Assembly: GCF_002929215.1 (NCBI RefSeq)
Contig: NZ_PJII01000001.1
Location: 616,951 to 680,950, forward strand
Origin: Arthrobacter sp. ZGTC412
GTDB taxonomy: Bacteria > Actinomycetota > Actinomycetes > Actinomycetales > Micrococcaceae
Length of the DNA stretch: 64,000 nucleotides
Reading direction: 5' to 3'
Under the pieces are notes generated by a model that was not told the origin of the DNA, searched no databases, and worked only from the letters and a program-made list of their open reading frames with translations. Numbering within the stretch: the stretch's first letter is position 1; each line of letters starts with the position of its first letter. Both the position numbers and the translations under genes were made by a program. Shown here one piece after another: positions 17,238-25,283 of this stretch.

Positions 17238-19313
17238 TTGTCTCTGCAACACAGCGTCCGCACTCGGACGCGCCCTGGTCGTTTGACCAGGGCAACTGCC
17301 ACAGCCGGCTCACTTGCATTGCTCGCTGGCCTGCTGATGGCTCCGGCGGCCTACGCGCTGCCGACGGAAACAAGCACCATCGAGGAACCGGCACCTGTTC
17401 CAGCCGAGCCTCTGACGCCCGTCGCGGATCAACCGCCGGCGGCGGACGCGCCAGCAGTTCCAGTAAATGTCATTCCGCCCGTCATCGACGGCGATCCGGT
17501 GGTTGGCGGCACGCTCACGTCAACAGGCGGCCAGTGGACCGGAGCCGGTTGGCTGACATACAACTGGTCAATCGACGGAATCGCCCTTCCCACGGCCGGC
17601 CGAGTGCCCGGAGAGCAAGACGCTCTCTTGCTTCAGCCGTCCATGGCCGGCAAGTCCGTCCGGCTGACTGTAGAAGCCTCGGTGGATGCCGAGACTCCCG
17701 GGAACAGGGTGGACGCTGTCTCCGTGGCAGTCCGCCCCGCCGTCTTCACCGGAATCGCATGGAACGGTGCCGTTGCCGGTAAGCCTGCCGTTGGCGAGAT
17801 ATTGTCGCTCAACGCCCCCGTGTGGAATGACGCAGCCGGTCAGAGCTTTCGTTCCGACTATCAGTGGTACCGCGGCGCAACCGGAATCGTCGGAGCCACA
17901 GACCAGAAATACACGGTTTCAGCCGCTGACGTCGGGCAGAAACTTTGGGCCAAGGCAACAGTTTCAGCTGAAGGCTTTACGTCCCTGGCCTTGACTTCCA
18001 CTCAACTACTCGCGCTCAAGGGAAGCTTCCTTTCATCGCCGGCCCCAGTAGTATCGGGTACCGCCCGCGTGGGACAGGTCCAGACCGTGAACCCCGGAAC
18101 TTGGGCGCCCACTGGAGCATCGCTTTCCTATCAGTGGTTCCGGGGAACAGTGGCCATCCCGGGCGCTATCGGCCGCACTTACGCCACCACTGCATCGGAC
18201 TATTTGAAGCCGATCAAGGCCAGGGTCCGAGCCACTAAGTCCGGTTTCACAACCGTGGATCGATTCTCCGCAGTCCGTTCCATTGCCGCCGGAAACATCG
18301 TGGCAACCAAGTCGCTGCTGGTTACAGGCCTGCATCGTTATACCCAAACCTTGCGCATATCCCAAGCCTGGACCTCGGGTTCCACCATCCGCTACCAGTG
18401 GTATCGCAACGGATCAGCGGTGCGAGGCGCCACCGGGCCCTCGCTCTACCTCAGTACCGGATATATCGGCGCACGCGTCAACGTGAAGGTAACCGTCTCA
18501 AAGCCCGGGTACACCACTCGCTCGGCTGTGACAAAAGTGGTCACCGTCGGCAAGGCATTGATCGGTATGAAGTCGAGCCCCCGGGTGACCGGCGGAGGAT
18601 CGCTCGGCTCAACTCTCACGGCCAACGTGGGTACGTATTCGGTTGCACCGTCGGCGTACAGCTACCAGTGGTACCGGAACGGCGCCGCCATATCCGGGGC
18701 AAGATCCCGAACATACCGGGTGGCCGCAGCGGACAACGGAAAGTCAGTTTCCGTGCGGGTCTGGGCTAGTAAGGCTTACTACGACACGCGATCCGCCCTC
18801 ACCACGCCCGTGAAGCTACCGGTCTGGGCTGTTACGGTCCTGCGTGGTGACGGGACCTACCGAGTGGGAACCGGCATCAAACCCGGACTATACAAGTCCA
18901 CAGGTGGAGGCAGCAGCTGCTATTGGGAGCGCGTGAGTGGGTTCTCCGGAAGCTTGAGTCAGATCAAGGCAAACTACTTCGGTCCGGCCAAGACCTATGT
19001 CCAGATCCTTCCCGGGGACGTAGGATTCGTGACCAAACGCTGCGGTTCCTGGACCACAGTTCCCTCGACCGGTGCCAGGGCAACCCGTATCAGCGCGAAC
19101 GGGACGTACCGGGTGGGCATCGATATTCTTCCAGGCACGTACTACGGCTCAAGCGCAGGTGAATCCTGCTACTGGGCAACACTCCGCGGATTCTCCGGGA
19201 CCTTCAACGAAATCATTGACAACTACATCGGTTCGGCCCGGGTCATCGTCACGGTGCCTGCTGCAGCCAAGGGCTTCGAAGTCCACGGCTGCGGGACCTT
19301 GACGAGGCGGTAA
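17238..19313 (+). CDS. secreted protein with Ig-like repeats and tandem C-terminal modules
   Basis: A 691-aa exported protein starting at TTG, with GGGGGAAGGGGA 5 nt upstream. A signal peptide ends after AYA at residue 40, followed by a Pro/Ala-rich linker. Four clear bacterial Ig-like repeats of about 90 aa follow, each marked by YQW(Y/F)R near residues 208, 298, 386 and 476, with a weaker YNW copy near 107. The C-terminus has two modules of about 75 aa, each with GTYRVG..I.PG.Y followed by SCYW and a late Cys (near 535-615 and 619-690). No sortase motif or anchor is visible, so it is probably released or wall-associated. Binding partner unknown. Confidence 0.8.
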   Translation: MSLQHSVRTRTRPGRLTRATATAGSLALLAGLLMAPAAYALPTETSTIEEPAPVPAEPLTPVADQPPAADAPAVPVNVIPPVIDGDPVVGGTLTSTGGQWTGAGWLTYNWSIDGIALPTAGRVPGEQDALLLQPSMAGKSVRLTVEASVDAETPGNRVDAVSVAVRPAVFTGIAWNGAVAGKPAVGEILSLNAPVWNDAAGQSFRSDYQWYRGATGIVGATDQKYTVSAADVGQKLWAKATVSAEGFTSLALTSTQLLALKGSFLSSPAPVVSGTARVGQVQTVNPGTWAPTGASLSYQWFRGTVAIPGAIGRTYATTASDYLKPIKARVRATKSGFTTVDRFSAVRSIAAGNIVATKSLLVTGLHRYTQTLRISQAWTSGSTIRYQWYRNGSAVRGATGPSLYLSTGYIGARVNVKVTVSKPGYTTRSAVTKVVTVGKALIGMKSSPRVTGGGSLGSTLTANVGTYSVAPSAYSYQWYRNGAAISGARSRTYRVAAADNGKSVSVRVWASKAYYDTRSALTTPVKLPVWAVTVLRGDGTYRVGTGIKPGLYKSTGGGSSCYWERVSGFSGSLSQIKANYFGPAKTYVQILPGDVGFVTKRCGSWTTVPSTGARATRISANGTYRVGIDILPGTYYGSSAGESCYWATLRGFSGTFNEIIDNYIGSARVIVTVPAAAKGFEVHGCGTLTRR

Positions 19314-19332
19314 CAGCGCAGGAACAGGGAGC

Positions 19333-19369
19333 AGAAAGCCCGACGGCGGAAGTCGCCGTCGGGCTTTCT
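19333..19369. terminator. bidirectional rho-independent terminator
   Basis: A perfect stem AGAAAGCCCGACGGCG/CGCCGTCGGGCTTTCT is followed by a T-rich stretch. It ends the secreted repeat gene and the leftward ABC transporter operon. Confidence 0.93.
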
Positions 19370-19393
19370 GGTTTCGTTTTCGAGCGGTAGGGG

Positions 19394-20341
19394 TTAGCGG
19401 GTGCTGCCGGAGAGTAGGCCGCGGCTGCGCAGGAGGCGCTTCTCAATCGGCGCGAACACCAGCAGTTCGATCAGGATGCCCACGGCGAGGATAAGCAGGA
19501 TTGCCGCCATCACCACTGACATGTCGGACAGTTGGCGGCCCTGGTCCAGCAGCGAGCCCAGGCCGAAGCCGATGGTGCCGCCCACGGCGATGATTTCTGC
19601 GGCCATAAGTGAGCGCCAGGAGAAGGCCCAGCCCTGCTTGAGGCCGCTGAGGTACCCGGGCAGCGCGGCGGGGAGTATGATCTGCAGCGCCATCTGGAGA
19701 CGGGACGCACCCAGAACGGTGCCCACCCGGCGGTACTGCGGCGGAATCTGGTCAACGCCCGAGATAAGCCCGTTGATGATGGAGGGAATGGCGCCCATAA
19801 AGATCACGAAGTACACGGTGGCGTCGGTGAGGCCGAACCAGATGATGGCGGCGGGTACCCAGGCCACCGAGGGCAGCACCTGCAGGCCGGAGATCAGCGG
19901 GCCGAAAGCGCGGCGGAGCGGAGCCACCTGGGCCAGCAGCAGGCCCACCGGTGTTGCGATGGCCACGCTGATCACAAAGCCGACCAGCCCCCGCTGCATC
20001 GAAGTCCAGACGGATTCCTGAAGTTTCCCCTCGTTCCAGAGGACGCCCATCTGGGCCGCAACGTCCAGCGGACCGGGCACCAGGTCGCGGCGCTTCACAC
20101 CGAGTGAGACGTAGAACTGCCAGATGAGGACCAGGGCCACGAGGGCCGCGATGGGCAGGAGCACCCGGCTCCAGTCGATCCGGTGCTTACGGTCGGCGTC
20201 GGACTGCAGGGAGTCAAGCCCGGACTCGAGTTCCCGCAGGTCCTCGCGCCCGGTGGAAGACCGGGTCAAAGCTGCGTGGACATGCCGGGTTTCGACGGGT
20301 TCGGATGGGGCCTCAGCGAGCGGGGTTGGGTTACTTGGCAT
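19394..20341 (-). CDS. ABC transporter permease, sulfonate/taurine/nitrate type
   Basis: A 315-aa inner-membrane component with six hydrophobic segments after a polar N-terminus of about 60 aa. The EAA loop reads GTVLGASRLQMALQIILPAALPGYLSGLKQG, as in SsuC/TauC. It should form the channel with the ATPase encoded just upstream. The ATG at 20341 was chosen over an upstream GTG because GAGGAG lies about 10 nt before it; this gives an 11-bp overlap with the ATPase gene. Together with the binding protein and sulfur-gene surroundings it probably imports an organosulfonate, although nitrate or other anions remain possible. Confidence 0.85.
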   Translation of the reverse strand: MPSNPTPLAEAPSEPVETRHVHAALTRSSTGREDLRELESGLDSLQSDADRKHRIDWSRVLLPIAALVALVLIWQFYVSLGVKRRDLVPGPLDVAAQMGVLWNEGKLQESVWTSMQRGLVGFVISVAIATPVGLLLAQVAPLRRAFGPLISGLQVLPSVAWVPAAIIWFGLTDATVYFVIFMGAIPSIINGLISGVDQIPPQYRRVGTVLGASRLQMALQIILPAALPGYLSGLKQGWAFSWRSLMAAEIIAVGGTIGFGLGSLLDQGRQLSDMSVVMAAILLILAVGILIELLVFAPIEKRLLRSRGLLSGSTR

Positions 20342-21056
20342 GGCGGCGAATCTCCTCACGCAGCCGGGCGGTGATGACCCCGGTCAGCTGGCCGGCGAGC
20401 CCGGCGTCGGTTCGATGTTCCTCGGTGACTGCCCATTCCTGGACAACGCGGCCTGGGCGGGAGGACAGCAGCAGCACACGCTGGCCCAGCCGCACGGCCT
20501 CGCGGACGTTGTGGGTCACGAAGACGATGGTGCGCCCGGTTTCCTTCCAGATGCGTTCAAGCTCGTCGTGCAGCAGGTCGCGCGTGATGGCATCCAAGGC
20601 GGCGAACGGCTCGTCCATGAGGAGCAACTGCCGGTCCTGCGCGAGCGACCGGGCCAGGGACACGCGCTGGCGCATGCCGCCGGATAGTTCATGCGGGCGC
20701 TTGTCCCCCGCCGTCCCCAGGTGCACCAGTTCGAGGAGCTCCTGCGCCTTGGCCTTGCGCTCGGCTTTGCGCACGTTGCGGAGCTTCAGGGCCAGCTCGA
20801 TGTTCTCCCGGGCCGTGAGCCAGGGGAACAGTGCGGCGTCCTGGAACATAAAGGCGGCACCATCGCTCGGCACTTCGAGCGCGCCCGACGACGGAGCCTC
20901 CAGTCCCGCCATGATGTTCAGCAGGGTGGATTTGCCGCAGCCGGAGGCACCGAGGAGGGCAACGAACTCGCCCTTGCCGATGTTGGCGTTGACGTCGTCC
21001 AGTACCGGGGCGCCGTCGCCGAAGCTCTTGCCCAAGTGTTCCAGTACGACTGGCAT
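20331..21056 (-). CDS. ABC transporter ATP-binding protein, sulfonate/taurine/nitrate type
   Basis: A 241-aa nucleotide-binding subunit. It has Walker A GASGCGKST, signature LSGGMRQRVSLARSL, Walker B LLLMDEPFAALD and the switch histidine in VTHNVREA. These are the SsuB/TauB features. It energises uptake through the permease whose gene overlaps its 3' end. The binding-protein gene ends 38 bp upstream, giving the order binding protein, ATPase, permease. Confidence 0.9.
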   Translation of the reverse strand: MPVVLEHLGKSFGDGAPVLDDVNANIGKGEFVALLGASGCGKSTLLNIMAGLEAPSSGALEVPSDGAAFMFQDAALFPWLTARENIELALKLRNVRKAERKAKAQELLELVHLGTAGDKRPHELSGGMRQRVSLARSLAQDRQLLLMDEPFAALDAITRDLLHDELERIWKETGRTIVFVTHNVREAVRLGQRVLLLSSRPGRVVQEWAVTEEHRTDAGLAGQLTGVITARLREEIRRHAK

Positions 21057-21094
21057 GGTGCCGTCCTTACGTAGGTGGTGAGAGAAAAGGAGGG

Positions 21095-22252
21095 TCAGTC
21101 CTGGCCAAGGCCTGCGGCTGAAATAGGTTCGGCGCCGCTGGCGGCGATGAGGTCGTTGAGCGGACGGAGGTCGAAAAGCCCGTTGATGTCGGCCTGCTTG
21201 GTGGTGCCGGCCTCCACGCCGTCCTGCAGCAGCCGGGGGTAGCTTCCGGCCAGCGGATCAAGGGTGAAGGTGATGTTGGCCAGGGACCGTGCGAGGACGT
21301 CGTCGGCCAGGGCTGCGCCGGCTGATTCCTGCAGGGCCGAGTTGATGACGGAGGCTTTCTGCGCGGCAGGCGATTGGTTCAGCCAGTCGACCGACTTCGT
21401 ATGGCCCGCCAGGAGCGCCTTCACGGTGTCGGGATGGTCGGCCGCGAATTTCTGGTTCACAATCAGGACGGTCGTGGGGAACTCGCCCGGTTTACCGGTG
21501 CTGCTGCCGTCCCATAGGTCCTTTTCATCCACCAGCACCTTCGCTCCAGCCTGGAGCACCAGACGGGACGCCCACGGCTCAGGCAGCCACGCGCCGTCGA
21601 GCTTTCCGTCCTGGAACAGCTTCAGCGTCTGTGCGTTTTCCGTGGGATTGATGGCGACATCTCCGCTGCCATCAACGTTGGTTTTGTACCCCTGGTCCGA
21701 AAGCCAGGCGCGAAGGGCAACGTCCTGCGTGCCACCAAGCTGCGGGGAGGCGAGGATCTTGCCCCTGAGGTCCTGCGCCGACGTGATTTCGGGCTTGACC
21801 ACCAGTTGGGCGCCGCCGGCAGCAGCGCCGGCCACGATCCTGACGGATTCGCCCTGGCTCTTCACGAAGGAGTTGATGGCCGGGTTGGGGCCGATGTAGG
21901 CAGCATCGATGGCGCCTGCATTCAGAGCCTCGATGGCCGCAGGCCCGGCGTTGAACGTTTCGGTGCTGAGGGCTGTACTGCCCAGGGACTCAGCAAGGAA
22001 GCCTTCCCTGATGCCCACCAGCGCGGTCGCGTGCGTGACGTTGCCGAAGTAACCCAGCTTCAGCTCCGCAGCGGGCGTGGGTTCAACAGCCTGCGCCTCA
22101 GTGTTACGCGAAACAGTGGAAGCCACCACGGCGCCCACCACGATCAGCAGGACCAGGCCAACAGCCAGGGCAGCCTCGATGGCACGCTTGCGCTTGGGAA
22201 CCGCGCTTTCGCCTGCCACGATGCGGGTCATCCCGGGCTTGGAACTAGTCAT
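21095..22252 (-). CDS. ABC transporter substrate-binding protein, SsuA/TauA family
   Basis: A 385-aa periplasmic-binding-type protein. An N-terminal hydrophobic helix (about 26-46, with no lipobox cysteine) suggests an uncleaved membrane anchor. The fold then opens LKLGYFGNVTHATALVGIREGF and includes the GPNPAINSF and LPEPWASRL segments of the aliphatic-sulfonate group. I chose the ATG at 22252; a longer frame to 22309 would run into the upstream box. A GTGAC...CGTTTCC box lies 41 nt upstream, shared with sir and cysG, which supports sulfur control. Taurine, alkanesulfonate or a sulfate ester are the likely ligands. Confidence 0.82.
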   Translation of the reverse strand: MTSSKPGMTRIVAGESAVPKRKRAIEAALAVGLVLLIVVGAVVASTVSRNTEAQAVEPTPAAELKLGYFGNVTHATALVGIREGFLAESLGSTALSTETFNAGPAAIEALNAGAIDAAYIGPNPAINSFVKSQGESVRIVAGAAAGGAQLVVKPEITSAQDLRGKILASPQLGGTQDVALRAWLSDQGYKTNVDGSGDVAINPTENAQTLKLFQDGKLDGAWLPEPWASRLVLQAGAKVLVDEKDLWDGSSTGKPGEFPTTVLIVNQKFAADHPDTVKALLAGHTKSVDWLNQSPAAQKASVINSALQESAGAALADDVLARSLANITFTLDPLAGSYPRLLQDGVEAGTTKQADINGLFDLRPLNDLIAASGAEPISAAGLGQD

Positions 22253-22293
22253 TGTTTCACCATAGGGAGTGGCCCAATGGCGTTCAATGAAGC

Positions 22294-22309
22294 GGAAACG
22301 GGGGGTCAC
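22294..22309 (-). promoter_or_regulatory. sulfur box GTGACCCCCCGTTTCC upstream of the sulfonate-type operon
   Basis: Third instance of GTGACNCNNCGTTNCC, 41 nt before the binding-protein start. Compare 30235-30250 (42 nt before sir) and 16954-16969. Confidence 0.45.
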
Positions 22310-22562
22310 GCGAGTTCATTTAGCGTCATATTCCGACGACGGCGGCCAATCACTTGGAACTGCCGATTCCCCGCCTTAGGAGAATCGAGTACTCACTACT
22401 CGTGCCTCAGCAACGGCCGCCCCGTAGCGTCCATTGAAAGTCCTGCTGGGAGGCTCATCGGTGTTTTGACCATCAGGGGCACGTCATGGGTATCGGGTTT
22501 TGCAGGCGGCGGTTGTGTCGTTGGCGTACGCACCGCCCAAGTGCTGCCCATGGGGGGCCACC

Positions 22563-22973
22563 GTGAGCCAGGGTGATGGCTACGCACCCCTCCTGGATCC
22601 TGCCGTGCTGGTGAGGTTGCGCGAGGAGCTGGACGACGACGAAGGAGTCTGGAAGGTATTCGTGCAGAACTTCATCGCGTACCTGCCCGAGCGGACCGAG
22701 CGGCTGCGGCAAACCCTGACCACCGGGGACCTTAAGGGAGCCATGGACGCGGTCCTCAGCCTCAAAACCTCAAGCCAGATGGTCGGGGCGGAACGGCTGG
22801 TGGGGATGGCGATTAACCTGGAGCAGGCCATCCGCAACGACACCCGCGACACCGACCCGGCCGTTGCACTGCCCCAGCTGGCGGCGGCCCATCTTCGGCG
22901 GCTCAAACAGTGCAGCCGGCAGACTACATACCTCCTGCAGGCAGCCCTTAACCAGAAGCCTGACCCCAGCTGA
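22563..22973 (+). CDS. Hpt-domain protein lacking the phosphoryl histidine
   Basis: A 136-aa all-helical protein with the Hpt four-helix-bundle pattern. It opens LLDPAVLVRLREEL and has the core AVLSLKTSSQMVGAERLVGM. In active Hpt domains the core reads HxLKGSS. Here the histidine position is Leu65 (codon CTC at 22755) and the glycine is threonine, so it cannot act as an ordinary phosphotransfer protein. It may bind or sequester a partner, or be a remnant. I chose the GTG at 22563 as start; a TTG at 22500 would add 21 unlike residues. No kinase or response regulator is nearby. Confidence 0.7.
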   Translation: MSQGDGYAPLLDPAVLVRLREELDDDEGVWKVFVQNFIAYLPERTERLRQTLTTGDLKGAMDAVLSLKTSSQMVGAERLVGMAINLEQAIRNDTRDTDPAVALPQLAAAHLRRLKQCSRQTTYLLQAALNQKPDPS

Positions 22974-23089
22974 CGTACCCGTGCTGCCTTGCGTCCCTCA
23001 AGCCCCACACCCGGGCTTTTGACCGGATGTTTTTCCCCCGTTAAGGACGCTCCACCTGCCAGTTGACTTTGCCTCCATAGGTTTTGTCT

Positions 23090-23923
23090 GTGACCAACAA
23101 CCAGGTGCTTCCTGTTCTGCAGTTGCCCACTGCCCCTCCGAACCACTCCTCCCGTCCCGGCCAGCGGAATGCCGGCTTTGCGGTCGTCGGCCATCGCGGA
23201 GCCATGGCGTTGGCACCCGAGAACAGCGCGGCGTCGTTTCGACTGGCCGAGGCCGCCGGTGTTGACGAAATTGAACTTGACGTGCGCATCACAGCCGACG
23301 GCGTCCCCATCGTCCTTCACGATCCAACCCTTCAGCGGCTGGCAGCGGGAGGGCTGAACGCGGGGACACCTGTCACCGAGCTGACACTCGCCCAGGTGCA
23401 CGAGGTTCCGCTGATGTCAGGACAGCCGGTTCTGGCCTTCGCCGAAGTCCTCGAGCTCACGAACGTCATGCTCCAGGTGGAGATCAAGGACCCGTCCGCG
23501 GTGCGTGCCCTGGCCGAACTGCTCGCGCAGAATCCGGCCCACACGCGCCGCATCAAGTTTTCGAGTTTCCTCCCGGAAGCGCTGTTCCTCCTCGCGCTGC
23601 ACCTGCCGGCCGTTCCCCGCGGATTCATCGTGGGCACCTTTCCATCCACCCGCCGGCAGCAGGAAGAACTCGAGGATGTCCTTATCATCACGGGCGCGGG
23701 CACGCTGTACACGGGGTTTGAGCTTCTCACTCCCGTGCACGTGGAACGGCTGCAGGCAGCCGGCATGGAGGTCCACGTCTGGCCGCTCAGGAACGGCGAG
23801 GCCCTGGACCGGGCGCTGGAGTTGAATGCCGACGGCGGGACGGCCGACGACCCCGGCCAGGCCAAAGCGTGGCTCAAGGCAGCAACGGCTCGTGCCGCAG
23901 CTCAGGCGGTTGGCGTGTCCTGA
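23090..23923 (+). CDS. glycerophosphodiester phosphodiesterase
   Basis: A TIM-barrel hydrolase of about 277 aa that splits glycerophosphodiesters into glycerol-3-phosphate and an alcohol. Active-site landmarks are intact: GHRG, the PENSAASF loop, EIELDVRITADGVPIVLHD with the metal-binding Glu, Asp and the catalytic His, and EIKD. No signal peptide is evident, so it is probably cytosolic. The start is uncertain: GTG at 23090 is 8 nt from AGG, TTG at 23084 is nearer. It is a single gene convergent with rtcB, with a role in phospholipid turnover or phosphate salvage. Confidence 0.87.
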   Translation: MTNNQVLPVLQLPTAPPNHSSRPGQRNAGFAVVGHRGAMALAPENSAASFRLAEAAGVDEIELDVRITADGVPIVLHDPTLQRLAAGGLNAGTPVTELTLAQVHEVPLMSGQPVLAFAEVLELTNVMLQVEIKDPSAVRALAELLAQNPAHTRRIKFSSFLPEALFLLALHLPAVPRGFIVGTFPSTRRQQEELEDVLIITGAGTLYTGFELLTPVHVERLQAAGMEVHVWPLRNGEALDRALELNADGGTADDPGQAKAWLKAATARAAAQAVGVS

Positions 23924-23959
23924 GGCGCTTGGCGGCGGTTAGGGGCACGCACCAGCCGG

Positions 23960-25126
23960 TCAGTTGCCCTTGACGTTGATCAGCTGCCGCAGCTTGTGCC
24001 GGACCGTGACGAGGTCGGCGGCGTCCTGCATCACCTGGTCAATCGATTTGTAGGCTGCGGGGATCTCGTCAATGAACGACTCCGAGGCCCGGAACTCGAT
24101 CCCCCGCATCGCCTTCTTCAGCTCCTCCAGCGAGAACGTTTTGCGGGCAGCGTTGCGGGAGTACTCCCTGCCTGCCCCGTGCGGCGAGGAGTTCAGGGAT
24201 GCGGGGTTGCCACGTCCTACCACCACGTACGACGCCGTGCCCATGGAACCGGGAATGAGCCCGGGATCGCCCGGCGCGGCTTTGATGGCGCCCTTCCGCG
24301 ACACCCAGAGGGACTTGCCGTAGTGCGTCTCCTGCTGGGTAAAGTTGTGGTGGCAGTTGATCCGCTCCCGTTCGTGTACCGGGCCGCCTACCCAATGGCC
24401 GAACTGGGCGCTGACGCGGTCCATCATTTCCTCCCGGTTCAGCAGCGCAAAGTGCTGGGCCCAGCGCAGCTCCGCGATGTACCGGTCGAACTGCGGCGTC
24501 CCCTCGTCCAGGAAGGCGAGGTCCGGGTGTGGCAGTCGAATCTGGTGCTTCCGGGACACGTGCTGTGCGACGCCGATGTGATGCTGGGCGATCTTGTTGC
24601 CGACGCCGCGCGAGCCCGAGTGGAGGAACAGCCAGACGTCGTCGTTTTCGTCCGAGCAGACCTCGATGAAGTGATTGCCCGAACCCAGGGACCCAAGCTG
24701 GAGCTCCCACTTCGCCACGTACTGGGCAGGGTTAAAGCCGGCCTTCGCCGCCAGTTGCTTCAGCTCCGCGATCCGGGGCTCTGCGGTGGGCAGCACTTTT
24801 TTGTTGTTGTGCCCGGCGGACAACGGAACCACACGCTCGATGTCTTCGCGGAGCCGCCGTCGGTCCTTCGGCAGGTCCTTCAGCGAGTACTGCGTCCGGA
24901 CGGCAATCATCCCGCAGCCGATGTCCACCCCCACCGCCGCCGGAATGATCGCGTTCAGCGTAGGAATGACCGATCCTACGGTGGCGCCCTTGCCGAGGTG
25001 CGCGTCGGGCATCAGCGCCAGATGCGGATAGATGAACGGCAACTCGGCAGTCATCACGGCCTGTTCCCGCGTTAGTGGGTCCAGGATCGAAGCCCAGTTG
25101 AGCAGCTTGCTGTTGATGGTCTCCAT
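23960..25126 (-). CDS. rtcB: RtcB-family RNA ligase
   Basis: A 388-aa ligase that joins 2',3'-cyclic phosphate or 3'-phosphate RNA ends to 5'-OH ends using GTP and Mn2+. Metal ligands are visible in VDIGCGMIA, GSGNHFIE and the HHNF segment. The guanylylated histidine lies in SPHGAGREYSRNAA, and HSGSRGVGN is present. I chose the ATG of METINSK because GAGGCGAGG lies just upstream, rather than the frame extension to 25159. It has no archease or RtcA neighbour. Its transcript may be separate from cysN, since a strong inverted repeat lies between them. Confidence 0.92.
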   Translation of the reverse strand: METINSKLLNWASILDPLTREQAVMTAELPFIYPHLALMPDAHLGKGATVGSVIPTLNAIIPAAVGVDIGCGMIAVRTQYSLKDLPKDRRRLREDIERVVPLSAGHNNKKVLPTAEPRIAELKQLAAKAGFNPAQYVAKWELQLGSLGSGNHFIEVCSDENDDVWLFLHSGSRGVGNKIAQHHIGVAQHVSRKHQIRLPHPDLAFLDEGTPQFDRYIAELRWAQHFALLNREEMMDRVSAQFGHWVGGPVHERERINCHHNFTQQETHYGKSLWVSRKGAIKAAPGDPGLIPGSMGTASYVVVGRGNPASLNSSPHGAGREYSRNAARKTFSLEELKKAMRGIEFRASESFIDEIPAAYKSIDQVMQDAADLVTVRHKLRQLINVKGN

Positions 25127-25212
25127 GCCTCGCCTCGTACCCGGAATACGGGACGACAAAACCGCGGCTCCAGGGCTGCCCCGGTCCTCAGTAGCCGGGC
25201 ATTAGCCACGAA

Positions 25213-25272
25213 ATCGCCGGAACGGTGCGTGGTAGCCGTAGCGATTCGGCGACGTCGTACTGTTCCGGCGAT
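25213..25272. terminator. 14-bp inverted repeat between cysN and rtcB
   Basis: The arm ATCGCCGGAACGGT (25213-25226) pairs with ACTGTTCCGGCGAT (25259-25272) with one G-U pair, around a 32-nt loop. It lies just after the cysN stop and before rtcB. There is no T-run, so it could instead be an mRNA-stabilising or processing hairpin. Confidence 0.6.
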
Positions 25273-25283
25273 CGCGGCGAAAC

